Source of the DNA: Paraescarpia echinospica
Taxonomy: Eukaryota > Annelida > Polychaeta > Sabellida > Siboglinidae
NCBI GenBank assembly: GCA_020002185.1
Contig: CM034535.1
Coordinates: forward strand, 72,363,684 to 72,427,683
DNA length: 64,000 nt
Reading direction: 5' to 3'
The position numbers and the translations under genes were made by a program. This document shows, piece after piece, positions 44,446 to 53,569 of this stretch. The first letter of the stretch is position 1. Every line of letters starts with the position of its first letter. The notes below the pieces were generated by a model. It searched no databases, was not told the DNA's origin, and worked only from the letters and a program-made list of their open reading frames with translations.

Positions 44446-44820
44446 ATGCGATAACGCGTCAAATCCCTCCTCTTTGAGGGAATTCTACGGGTTATCGCGT
44501 CAAATCCCTCTTTTGGAGCAAATTCGACAGGTTATTGCGTGAGATTCCCTCAGAAGGGAGCAAAGCAAAGCAAATAGACGGGTTATCGTGTGAGATTCCC
44601 TCAAAAAGGGAGCAAAGCAAAGCAAATAGACGGGTTATCGTGAGATTCCCTCAAAAGGGAGCAAAGCAAAGCAAATAGACGGGTTATCGCGTCAAATCCC
44701 TCTTTTTGGAGCAAATTCGACGCGTTGTCGCGTCAAATCCTTCCTTTTTGGAGCAAATTCGACGCGTTGTCGCATCAAATCCCTCCTTTTTGGAGCAAAT
44801 TCGTCAGTTTATCGCGTGAC
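44446..44820 (+). repeat. Palindromic satellite, inner block, left arm
   Basis: About nine units of 40-50 bp. The type unit is TTTGGAGCAAATTCGACGCG + TTGTCGCGTCAAATCCCTCC. It has a self-complementary core GACGCGTTGTCGCGTC. A variant has GAGATTCCCTCAAAAGGGAG + CAAAGCAAAGCAAATAGACG. The same family recurs at 46,558-46,630 and 48,681-49,195. Confidence 0.9.
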
Positions 44821-44926
44821 ATCTCTACCAAACTTAGCGCACGAGACTACGGCCGAGACATTGCATGAGACTACGTGTTCCAAGAACCATTTCATTCTTT
44901 ACACTTGAACAGTAAACACGTACATC

Positions 44927-45133
44927 ATGAGCTTATGGACTAGTCTACCAGCTACCAACAAACCTACATCATCATCATCATCACGTTCAGCCTTCCAGTA
45001 CCCAGATTGCAAGAGACATTTCACACATCGAGACAACTTGAAACGACACAGTATCCTCAGTCGCTGTGCACTGTCGACAAACGCTACATTGCTGAAATCA
45101 CTTGTCCTGAAGCTCACTACGACATCTGTGTAA
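44927..45133 (+). CDS. 68-codon zinc-finger-like ORF, left copy
   Basis: It begins MSLWTSLPATNKPTSSSSSR, then AFQYPDCKRHFTHRDNLKRH and SILSRCALSTN. The pattern is a C2HC/C2H2-type finger (F-x-C-x2-C...F...L..H...C), but the first Cys position is Tyr. The right-arm copy (46,444-46,238, minus) is the same length and differs at 7 of 207 bases, giving four conservative residue changes. Both copies end exactly where arm homology ends. It might be a DNA-binding peptide of a repeat family or an exon of a larger protein. Loss of a zinc ligand argues for decay. Confidence 0.5.
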   Translation: MSLWTSLPATNKPTSSSSSRSAFQYPDCKRHFTHRDNLKRHSILSRCALSTNATLLKSLVLKLTTTSV

Positions 45134-45282
45134 CCAAACAATTTAAAAATTTAAACAACAACCACAGGTGGTTGTTGTATAAATTTTCGCGAGATTAACC
45201 CCAACTTTTTTTCTCTAACTAACCTAATTATATATTTGTACCCGCTAGATGGCGTTATCATGTAAAGTAGTACTCCGATTAT

Positions 45283-45300
45283 CCACTAGGGGGCGCTACC
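45283..45300 (+). promoter_or_regulatory. CTCF-like binding motif
   Basis: CCACTAGGGGGCGCTACC fits the bilaterian CTCF core CCAC-N-AG-N-GGGCGC very well. A weaker form, CGCTAGATGGCG, lies 40 bp upstream (45,243-45,254). Confidence 0.55.
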
Positions 45301-45815
45301 CCGGGAGTGACGTCGTACCGGAAGTTACTTGACTGTCATGGCAGCCTCTACTAGGGACGTTACGTCGGAAGTGACGTCGCACCGGAAGTTACTTGACTTT
45401 CATGGCGGCCTCTACGCTTCCGGTATTCCGGGAAGTGTGTCAACGAATAGAGATATATCATGGTCGGTAGATGGTAATACTCTGACTAATTACATTGGTG
45501 TCCGTTGAGTGGCGTCGGGAACCATGATGGTCACCTCTTTGAATGAAGTCCTGTCAGGTGGTTGTCCTAACATGTTATTGACATAGTCGTTTTCGAACAT
45601 AGCAGTTTTCAAATTCGCTTGCTATGGCAGCCTCTACTAGGAACGCTAGGTCGGAAGTGCCGTCGCACCGGAAGTTACTTGACTGTCATGGCGGCCTCTA
45701 TGCTTCCGGTATTCCTGGAAGTGTGTCAACGAATAGAGATCTATCATGGCTGGTAGATGGCAATACTCTGACTAATTACATTGGTGTCCGTTGAGTGGCG
45801 TCGGATGTCGCCTCT
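45300..45815 (+). repeat. Direct repeats with ETS/CRE/YY1-type motifs
   Basis: Two copies of about 170 bp (45,349-45,521 and 45,637-45,805, 288 bp apart), plus a partial copy at 45,300-45,345. Each has TGACGTCGCACCGGAAGTTA (CRE-like TGACGTC, ETS-like CCGGAAGT) followed by ATGGCGGCC (YY1-like) and GCTTCCGGTATTCC. In the last copy the CRE reads TGCCGTC. Confidence 0.75.
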
Positions 45816-45851
45816 CTCATGAACGTGCACAGTTTTTGTGTTAAGGGAAGT

Positions 45852-45945
45852 CACGTGATGTACGTTCGGTCTGATTGGTTATGCAAATGAGACGACGCCG
45901 AAAACTAGTGTATATACCATACTTCCGACAATTCCGGTCTTTACT
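45852..45945 (+). promoter_or_regulatory. Promoter-like cluster at the palindrome centre
   Basis: In order: CACGTG E-box (45,852-45,857), ATTGG inverted CCAAT box (45,874-45,878), ATGCAAAT POU octamer (45,881-45,888) and TATATA (45,911-45,916). A start site would be expected near 45,940. Orientation is plus. The spacing resembles a TATA-type RNA polymerase II promoter. Confidence 0.55.
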
Positions 45946-46136
45946 TTTTCGACTCTCGAGAAGGTCGTATCGTGTCTGATCGCTCGGACTATTTGTAAAT
46001 ATAGAATTGTTACGTTGTAAAGACGGATGTTTCATATACATATGTTTTCCGTTAAAAAAAGCGATACCTCATACGAGTCCTATGGTCGTCTCGTTAGATG
46101 TGAATCCGAACAGATGATCGTCTCTTGACTTGAAGG
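45940..46136 (+). other. Possible first exon driven by the central promoter
   Basis: It runs from the predicted start to a donor-like AAG-GTATGT at about 46,134-46,141. Transcription would run into the right arm, antisense to the zinc-finger-like ORF and across the gypsy remnant. There is no ORF of note in the segment. This is inference from motifs only. Confidence 0.3.
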
Positions 46137-46141
46137 TATGT

Positions 46142-46232
46142 AATGTTTGGTTCTTGTCGCTCGTTGATCTAAGTGTTTGGTGTTTCGTTTGTTCGACAAG
46201 TTTGGTTCTTGTCACTCTTTGATATAAGTGTT
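46142..46232 (+). repeat. Two copies of a TTGGTTCTTGTC...GTGTTTGGTGTT unit
   Basis: The pair is about 65 bp apart and is related to 49,872-49,925 in the right arm (GTAAGTGTTTGGTGTTTCGT shared) and to the reverse complement at 43,850-43,905. Confidence 0.75.
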
Positions 46233-46237
46233 TGGTG

Positions 46238-46444
46238 TTACACAGATGTCGTAGTGAGCTTCAGGACAAGTGATTTCAGCAATGAAGCGTTTGTCGACAA
46301 TGCACAGCGACTGATGATACTGTGTCGCTTCAAGTTGTCTCGATGTGTGAAATGTCTCTTGCAATCTGGGAACTGGAAGGTTGAACGTGATGACGATGAT
46401 GATGTAGGTTTGTTGGTAGCTGGTAGACTAGTCCATAAGCTCAT
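46238..46444 (-). CDS. 68-codon zinc-finger-like ORF, right copy
   Basis: Mirror of 44,927-45,133. The finger reads TFQFPDCKRHFTHRDNLKRH, with Phe at the first Cys position where the left copy has Tyr. The remaining ligands Cys, His and Cys are kept. Amino-acid differences from the left copy are Ala/Thr, Tyr/Phe, Leu/Ile and Thr/Ser. Confidence 0.5.
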   Translation of the reverse strand: MSLWTSLPATNKPTSSSSSRSTFQFPDCKRHFTHRDNLKRHSIISRCALSTNASLLKSLVLKLTTTSV

Positions 46445-46557
46445 GATGTACGTGTTTACTGTTCAAGTGTAAAGAACGGAATGATTCTTGGAACACGTAG
46501 TCTCATGCAATGTCTCGGCCGTAGTCTCGTGCGCTAAGTTTGGTTGAGATGTCACGC

Positions 46558-46631
46558 GATAAACTGACGAATTTGCTCCAAAAAGGAGGGATTTGACGCA
46601 ACAACACGTCGAATTTGTTCCAAAAAGAGGG
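46558..46631 (-). repeat. Palindromic satellite interrupted by the gypsy remnant
   Basis: Nearly two units before the LTR. The array resumes at 48,681. Confidence 0.85.
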
Positions 46632-46778
46632 TGTAGGCCCCGTGTGAGTTGGGTGCACGAGAGTCTGGCGAGGCGGGATGAGAGTGGTTGTTGATGTGGA
46701 GGAAAAATAAATACATGTGGTTTCACTGACATTCCTAACAAGTGTGGCGTTAGAGTATATATACGTGAGTACTCTAAA
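46632..46778 (+). repeat. 5' LTR of the gutted gypsy element
   Basis: Starts TGTAGGCCCCGTGTGAGTTG, ends GTACTCTAAA, and contains AAAATAAATACA as a possible polyadenylation signal. It differs from the 3' LTR at only a few positions. Confidence 0.92.
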
Positions 46779-46779
46779 G

Positions 46780-46795
46780 TGGTGACCCTGACGTG
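46780..46795 (+). other. Primer-binding site of the gutted gypsy element
   Basis: TGGTGACCCTGACGTG immediately follows the 5' LTR. Confidence 0.75.
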
Positions 46796-46949
46796 ATAAG
46801 TGAATAGTATTCGCCATTATCTTGGGTTAAGAAACGAAGTCGTGCTACGTCGTTTGTTCGCACATTTGGGCACATTTGTGTTTGACCTACATCGACTACC
46901 GCGCAGGCTGTAGCGGTGTTCGCACAGCCGGCCGTCATTGTTCGATACA

Positions 46950-47820
46950 ATGGAGCCTCCCACACCACAGCAAATGACGCAAGCGAAGGCCGATCTGTTG
47001 GCGGCGCAGGCAGCAATAGCCGCCAGCAGCCAGGTGCTCGCTGCTGCAAGGTTACCGATTGACACGCCGCCTCGGCCCGTTGATATGACGATAAGTGCAG
47101 TAGCCGTAAAACTACCAGCGGTATGGCCGGACAACCCACTCGGACGTGGTGATGGACCTGATGGAGAGGGGTCCCTCGCCCACGTGCTATGACGACCTGA
47201 AGACCGCCTACATCGAGCGGCGTACACCGAGCGTGGCAGAGCGCGTACAGAGACTACGGAAGTTGGGGCCGCAGACGTCAGACCAGCGGCCGTCTGATCT
47301 ACTGCGGCTCGTGGAGCAAATACTCGGACGGGCTATTGATGTTGATGAGATCGCTTAGGTGGAATTTTTGGGTCGGTTGCCGGCGCAGACGCAACTGATC
47401 GTCAAAGGTCAAACGGACGTCTTCACAGTTAGTCAGCTAGCTGAAATGGCAGACCGGCTAGCTAGCGTGCCTGTTATGTCACAGGAATTCGTGATTTCGG
47501 AAGGGGAGTCGTCACGTGATGAGGAAACTGTTACGCTGGCGTCAATTAATCAACAACTGTCGAAGCTCGCGTCCAGTAACGACCGAATTTCCGGAGAGGT
47601 AGCTGAACTAAAGAGTTCGGCGGCGTTTGCCCAATCCGGCAATCGACGTTCTAGCGCCGGTTCTCGAGATGCCCCACGCCGTGTGAGGATGAACAGGGGG
47701 ATCAACGCTGGTGGTCTCTGTTGGTATCATCAAGTGTGGGGTTCGTCTGCAAACAGATGCGCTGCTGGCTGTCATCGCGCGGGAAACGGCCGTGCAGGTC
47801 GGTAGAGGCGATTACTGATC
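46950..47820 (+). pseudogene. Gag of the gutted gypsy element
   Basis: Frame 46,950-47,192 reads MTISAVAVKLPAVWPDNPLG. The frame 47,146-47,805 has CYDDLKTAYIERRTPSVAER, RPSDLLRLVEQILG, a TAG at 47,356, FLGRLPAQTQLIV, VSQLAEMADRLASV and finally CWYHQVWGSSANRC. These match the capsid and the short Cys/His motif of Mag-group gypsy gag. About 60 residues between the first two blocks are missing, and a frame change lies near 47,150. Confidence 0.88.
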
Positions 47821-47889
47821 TGCCGACAAACTCATGTCGCCTACTAACTATTCACGACCCTGCAACGTACGATGAAATCGGCTCTTAAG

Positions 47890-48420
47890 GCTAAACTTGG
47901 GGGCCGATCCAAACTGGGTTGATGCATTGCCTCTGGTGATGCTGGGTATGCGTGCTGCGGTCAAGAAAGATCGATCTTCAATGTTCTGCCGCCGAGATGG
48001 TGTTTGGAGAACCTCTATGTCTGCCCGGCGAGTTCTTTGTGTCATCAGACAGTGATGGGGTAACTCCGATTTGGCATGGAAGTGAGTCACGACGGAGCTA
48101 TGTGTCGCAAGAGTTGTCGTCGGCAAAAAACGCCTTTGTGCGCGTAGGAGCGCATAAAACACCGTTATAATCATCGTACCAAGGGCCGTTCAAGGTGCTT
48201 GAGAGACACGAGAAGTATTTCAAGTTGGATCTAGGAATCCGACATGACACGGATTCTCTCGACAGAATAAAGGCAGCGTTCATGGAGGATGCAACGGACG
48301 CGATCGAACCGGTGCGTCAGGCCACCTCTTACTGGAGACGACAACACGGGGGTGGTCCTCTTAGTGATTTCCAGTGGTCGGATGGTGAGGTTGCCGGCCC
48401 GCTATCGCGTGTGAACATGT
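47890..48420 (+). pseudogene. Integrase C-terminal part of the gutted gypsy element
   Basis: NWVDALPLVMLGMRAAVKK, CSAAEMVFGEPLCLPGEFF, KNAFVRVGAHKTPL, then after a stop YQGPFKVLERHEKYFKLDLG and DRIKAAFMED. This is the end of the integrase core and the SH3-like tail of gypsy pol. The DDE residues are not included. Confidence 0.85.
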
Positions 48421-48533
48421 ACTATGTTAGTGTTAGCCTACTGTTTTGGACTCTTGTTGGTATAATATTAGATACGAACTTTTTCAGTTATATTTTGAGT
48501 TTTCGCACACTTTGTGTACTCGGAGGGGGCCCT

Positions 48534-48680
48534 TGTAGGCCCCGTGTGAGTTGGGTGCACGAGAGCCTCACGAGGCTGAATGAGAGTGGTTGTTGATGTG
48601 GAGGAAAAATAAATACATGTGGTTTCACTGACATTCCTAACAAGTATGGCGTTAGAGTATATATACGTGAGTACTCTAAA
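48534..48680 (+). repeat. 3' LTR of the gutted gypsy element
   Basis: Preceded by CGGAGGGGGCCCT, a polypurine-tract-like run, and followed by AGGG. Confidence 0.92.
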
Positions 48681-49195
48681 AGGGATTTGACGCGACAACG
48701 CGTCGAATTTGCTCCAAAAAGAGGGATTTGACGCGACAACGCGTCGAATTTGCTCCAAAAAGGAGGGATTTGACGCGACAACGCGTCAAATTTGCTCCAA
48801 AAAGAGGGATTTGACGCGACAACACGTCGAATTTGCTCCCAAAAGAGGGATTTGACGCGACAACGCGTCGAATTTGCTCCAAAAAGAGGGATTTGACGTG
48901 ACAACACGTCGAATTTGCTCCAAAAAGAGGGATTTGACGCGATAACCCGTCTATTTGCTTTGCTTTGCTCCCTTTTGAGGGAATCTCACGCAATAACCCG
49001 TCTATTTGCTTAGCTTTGCTTTGCTCCCTTTTTGAGGGAATCTCACACGATAACCCGTCTATTTGCTTTGCTTTGCTCCCTTCTGAGGGAATCTCACGCA
49101 ATAACCTGTCGAATTTGCTCCAAAAGAGGGATTTGACACGATAACCCGTCGAATTTCCTCAAAGAGGAGGGATTTGACGCGTTATCGCATCAAAT
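48681..49195 (-). repeat. Palindromic satellite, right arm
   Basis: About eleven units. GGGATTTGACGCGACAACGC + GTCGAATTTGCTCCAAAAAG is the main type. Three units of the GCTTTGCTTTGCTCCC variant follow. Mirror of 44,446-44,820. Confidence 0.9.
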
Positions 49196-49199
49196 CCCT

Positions 49200-49785
49200 T
49201 ATCTTTTCCTTTTTTCCTTCTTTCCTTCCTTCCTTTTTGCCTTCTTTCCTTCCTTTTTTCCTTCTTTCCTTCCTTCCTTACTTCCTTTTTTCCTTCTTTC
49301 CTTCCTTCATTCCTTCCTTCCTTCCTTTTTTCCTTCTTTCCTTCCTTTTTTCCTTCTTTCCTTCCTTCCTTCCTTCCTTTTTTCTTCTTTCCTTCCTTCC
49401 TTCCTTCCTTTTTTCTTCTTTCCTTCCTTTTTTCCTTCCTTTTTTCCTTCTTTCCTTCCTTCCTTCCTTCCTTTTTTCCTTCTTTCCTTCCTTTTTTCGT
49501 TCTTTTTTCCTTTCTTCCTTCCTTTTTTCCTTCTTTCCTTCCTTCCTTACTTCCTTTTTTCTTTCTTTCCTTCCTTCCTTCCTTCCTTCCTTCCTTCCTT
49601 CCTTCCTTCCTTTTTTCTTTCTTTCCTTTCTTTTTTCCTTCTTTCTTTCCTTCCTTCCTTCCTTTTTTCTTCTTTCCTTCCTTCCTTCCTTCCTTTTTTC
49701 TTCTTTCCTTCCTTTTTTTCTTCCTTCCCTTCCTTCCTTCCTTCCTTCCTTTTTTCCTTCTTTCCTTCCTTTTTTCATTTTTTCT
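49200..49785 (+). repeat. (TTCC)n polypyrimidine tract, right arm
   Basis: Mirror of the GGAA tract, about 140 bp longer. Phe/Ser/Leu-only open frames across it are artefacts. Confidence 0.97.
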
Positions 49786-49870
49786 GTCTATTTGCCTGAA
49801 AGAGGAGGGATGTCATGCAATAACTCGCGAATTCCCTCAAAGATGAGGGATTTGATACAATAACCCGTCG
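49786..49870. repeat. Palindromic satellite, outer block, right arm
   Basis: Mirror of 43,895-43,980. Confidence 0.8.
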
Positions 49871-50779
49871 AATTGTCACTCGTTGGTGTAAGTGTTTGGT
49901 GTTTCGTTTGTCCGACAAGTTTGTTTGAATGCTTGGTTCGTGCATCTCGCTAGTCAAATTTTTATTCGTGGAAGTCGTTGGTCTTAGTTTGGTTAAGTAA
50001 AGACACAAGATAAGTTTTGCACAGTTTATTCGTGAACAACACAAACGTATTTACATGTCACACTCCATAACTACAAGAACCAGAAACTAGACATTGTTAC
50101 AGAGTCTTACGTGTACAAGAAAAAAGAAAGTTCTTTACAGGTCACCCTCCATTACTGCCAGAACCATTTGTTTCATAGTGTTTCGCCACTGTTTCGAAAC
50201 GACTTCTTGCAACCAAGTATTGATATTACACAACTGTTCGATTGTTCGACTGCGTCTAACAAAACACTCAAACAGTCTTTCACCACTGCAGTTGAATTAA
50301 TGACCTCCATCTATGTATGCCTCTATATTCGTATGTATATGTATGTATCTATGTATATCTCTATGGGTCCATTTTCGGTTACCAATACCAGGTTAGGGCT
50401 TTTATGATAGAATATTGTTTGAAAGGTTTTTACCGAAGAAGCACGAATTTAGATACTACAGTATGAAAACAGATCAAAAAATGATCTAATGTTAGTTTGT
50501 ACACTTAACTGTTAACACAATAAACTATATAAATACTGGTACACCATGTCTGGAAGATTATTATGGTCATGTACTGTTCATCATAACGCTTCACTTTGTT
50601 ACGCGCCTGTTTCGAAAAAGAGGTTTGCAAACAAATTTTTTTCATTCGATAAGTTTGGTGTCAAGGCCACAAAGTCGATATCACTTACACAGGAAGTATC
50701 ACTTCAAAATACTTTGAAAGCAGGCTATCAACTGCACTAAACTTGGTAAGTACAAATTGCGTATGACAAATACTGTTAC

Positions 50780-52030
50780 ATGACAAAGGGTTTGACCAAA
50801 ATATTACACAGATAGCAGATAGTTTGAGTAATTTACCACATAAGTAACTGTTCTATAATTCCCTATGTTTTAACACAGGACAAATACACGAATGTTTTTC
50901 CAACACATAGAGCCTTGGGCTTGGTTACCGGTTCATACCAGTTTCCTTATAGCGTGATATGATTCTAGTGTAGTGAACGATGATTTTACTCTGTAGGTCG
51001 TGATTGAATTTTCTAATAAAGTTCTTACAAAGGATTGCTAACCAAATGACTATGATAGCTTTGACATTATACAGGACAAATACACGGATGTTCTTCCAAC
51101 ACATAGAGCCTTGGTTACGAGTTTATACCGGATTGCATTATAGCATGATGTGTCTGTGGTGAAAGAGAGTTTTACTTTGCAGTCCGCGCTTTTGGTTTTT
51201 CTAATCTACCGGCTGCGCATGTTTAGTTTGCACTCTGAAGTCGGTGATTTAAACCTTTATTTGCGAGAATATACTCGGGAAGGACTACATTGTCAGTACC
51301 TATAGGGTGATCAGATATGATGTTTATAAAGAAAGTAACGTCGTTGCGCTTGTACCTTGTCATACAGGCGATTGTACCTTGTCATATAGACGAAGTGTGA
51401 AATCAGTCTTACACGACGGGGAGGTGAAGGAGGCAGGGTCGTCGTGGCCAATGGTATCAGGGCTGTCGCCGGGACGGACGCCGGTAGCGGAGGGAAGGCC
51501 TCCCCATAGGTTATTTCGGCCAAACCCGATGTCCTATCGACAACGGGCTGGGGCCCTCTCATCATCCGATGCTGTTGCTGGTTTTGGAATTGCTTTTGAA
51601 GATATTTAAACGGTTCTTTTCAGAGCCAACCACCTTCTCACAAAAGAGTATTAACTATTAACTATGTCGATGTTAATACAAAGTCTGGTAAGTACAAATG
51701 TCGTATGTTAGATAATGTTACAGGTCAAAGGGATTGACCAAAATCCTACATAAATAGCTGGCAGTTTGAATGTTTTAACAGATAAGTAACTGTTTTATAA
51801 TTCCCTATGACTTAACACGAGACAAATACCCGGCTGTTCTTCCAACACATAGAGCTTTGGGCTTGATTACCAGTTCATTCTACCAGTTTGCTTACAGCGT
51901 GATAGGCCTGTGGTGTGGTGAACGATGATTTTACTCTCCAGGCCGTGATTGAATTTTCTAATAATTTATAATACAAAGGATAGCTAACCAAATCACAATG
52001 ATAGCTTTGACGTTATACAGAACGCGAGAG
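50780..52030. repeat. 200-260 bp repeats, right-arm copies
   Basis: Mirror of 41,795-42,985 and of the same three-copy structure around the GC-rich ORF. Confidence 0.8.
51311..51565 (-). CDS. Small GC-rich candidate ORF, right-arm copy (84 codons)
   Basis: Mirror of 42,193-42,435 with four extra codons near its start (MMRGPQPVVDRTSGLAE) and otherwise almost identical. The opposite frame (51,307-51,609, +) is also open. Confidence 0.3.
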   Translation of the reverse strand: MMRGPQPVVDRTSGLAEITYGEAFPPLPASVPATALIPLATTTLPPSPPRRVRLISHFVYMTRYNRLYDKVQAQRRYFLYKHHI

Positions 52031-52189
52031 CTCTCGTGCCCGCAACAAACAAACATGTCCAGATACGTCTCCAGGACACAGTAGCACACAGTAGCGTCGG
52101 TTTTGTAGTGTGTTGACAACATTACCAAAGAAACTTCTAGAATGAAATTTTAAAGGGTGAATTGACCATAACGTTACATGATGGGGTTA

Positions 52190-53360
52190 TATTCAAGCGC
52201 GAAAGCTAAAAACAATGGCTAACCAAAGCACTCCCTGCATAACCAACTCACCTCGCGCACAAAATTACTGCGCGTACCATGACGTCACTCACTGGCCATG
52301 ATGCCAAATGATGGGGTTACATTACATACGCTTAAAGACTCATTTTTTTAGACTCTCGTTCTTGTCCAATGTGGCATAGTTTACTCTCTGCATTGATTTG
52401 TTTTATATATCTTATGTATTAATTAACCTATTTATATATTTATTTTATATTTACATGTACATTAGTTCAGTTAAATGAATTGACAATGTCTTATTTCTAC
52501 ATAGAACTGTAGCTATGATCATTATTTTAATATATTTATTTAATTACTGTATTTATTCGTATTTTATAATATTTAAATTTTCTTCTAGAAAATGCATGCT
52601 TATTTAGCCATCATTAATACCTCTATCTGGGTTCTACATGTTGTACAGCGCCACGAACAATTTATAATTGGATCTGGCGCTATATTAAATAAAATATATT
52701 ATTATTATTATACGCGCAAGTTCAAAACAAGGTCTAATAGAAACACTACCTGTTTGACCAAATCACCTCGCGTACAAAATTACTGTGCATAGCAGTTTTT
52801 AGTTTAGTGACGTCACTCACTGACCATGACGTCAAATTATGGAATTATATTCAAGCGCGCAAGTTCAAAACGATGGCTAACCAAATCACTACCTGTTTAA
52901 CCAACTCATCTCGCGCACAAAATTACTGCGCGTACCATGACATTACTGATGATGGTGTCACATAATGGGATTATATTCAAGTGCGCAAATTCAAAACAAG
53001 GTCTAACCAAATCACTACCTGTTTGACCAAATCTCCTCGCGTACAAAATTACTGCGCATAGCAGTTTATAGTTTAATGATGTCACTGTATCATGACGTCA
53101 CATGGTGGGATTACATTACATACGCGCAAGTTCAAAACAAGGTCTAACCAAATCACTACCTGTATAACCAACTCACCTCGCATACAAAATTACCGCGTGA
53201 ACCATGACGTCACTGTTGATGATGTCACATAATGGAATTATATTAAAGTGCGCAAGTTCAAAACGATGGCTAACCAAATCACTACCTGTTTGACCAAATC
53301 ACCTCGCGTACAAAATTACTGCGAGAAGCAGTTTGATGACGTCATACAGGGTGCACACGC
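52190..53360 (+). repeat. CRE-containing satellite with alternating units, right arm
   Basis: Unit starts CGCAAGTTCAAAAC at 52,714, 52,857, 52,982, 53,125 and 53,250, that is spacings of 143, 125, 143 and 125 bp. The long unit has an extra segment with GCAGTTTATAGTTTA. The 8-bp CRE palindrome TGACGTCA occurs at 52,280, 52,808, 52,827, 53,093, 53,205 and 53,337. Left arm has one unit only. Confidence 0.85.
52345..52712 (+). mobile_element. LINE 3' tail, right arm only
   Basis: AT-rich untranslated tail with GCGCTATATTAAATAAAA and (TTA)n at the end, as in L2/CR1-type LINEs. TACGC flanks both sides. It interrupts the first unit of the CRE-containing satellite. Confidence 0.75.
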
Positions 53361-53569
53361 TCACGCTCGCAACAAACAAACATGTCCAGACACGTCTCGA
53401 GTACGGGTTTTATAAAAGACACAAATTTAACCACTACCTAATAACACTTTTGTAGATTGTAGGACAATGTTTAGCACTGGTTATGTATGTTGTAGGTCAA
53501 TGTTTGTGTATTGTATGTCAGTGTTTTGTAAGTTGTTTGTCAGTGGTTATGACCTGAAGGTCAGATAGG

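Larger units (their letters stand above)
25915..45133 (+). repeat. Left arm of a 37-kb imperfect palindrome
   Basis: Its reverse complement is found in 46,233-62,905. Matching landmarks (left/right): 25,960/62,860, 26,400/62,430, 28,750/60,180, 29,700/59,450, 30,640/58,050, 31,250/57,300, 35,240/56,465, 36,675/55,038, 42,300/51,450, 43,400/50,340, 45,133/46,238. Left-only insertions are at 31,311-34,689 and about 37,262-41,262. The outer end lies at about 25,915, where GTTATGTTGCAGTTG stops matching. Confidence 0.92.
45134..46232. other. Unique 1.1-kb centre of the palindrome
   Basis: The only part between the arms with no mirror copy. It holds a CTCF-like motif, repeated ETS/CRE/YY1-type modules, a promoter-like cluster and a donor-like site, each listed separately. 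No long ORF. Confidence 0.8.
46632..48680 (+). mobile_element. Gutted Ty3/gypsy (Mag-like) element, right arm only
   Basis: Two 147-bp LTRs flank a 1.75-kb interior that has gag and only the last part of integrase; protease, RT, RNase H and the integrase core are missing. AGGG occurs directly on both sides and is the likely target duplication. It lies in the palindromic satellite of the right arm and is absent from the left, so it was inserted after duplication. Confidence 0.9.

Noticed and set aside
44446..44820. Resemblance of the repeat array to a CRISPR array
   Set aside because: Units are contiguous with no unique spacers, and the context is an animal genome.
44899..45141. Antisense frame over the zinc-finger-like ORF, also open at 46,173-46,472
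   Set aside because: Residue differences between the arms are non-conservative in this frame and conservative in the sense frame, so the sense frame is preferred.
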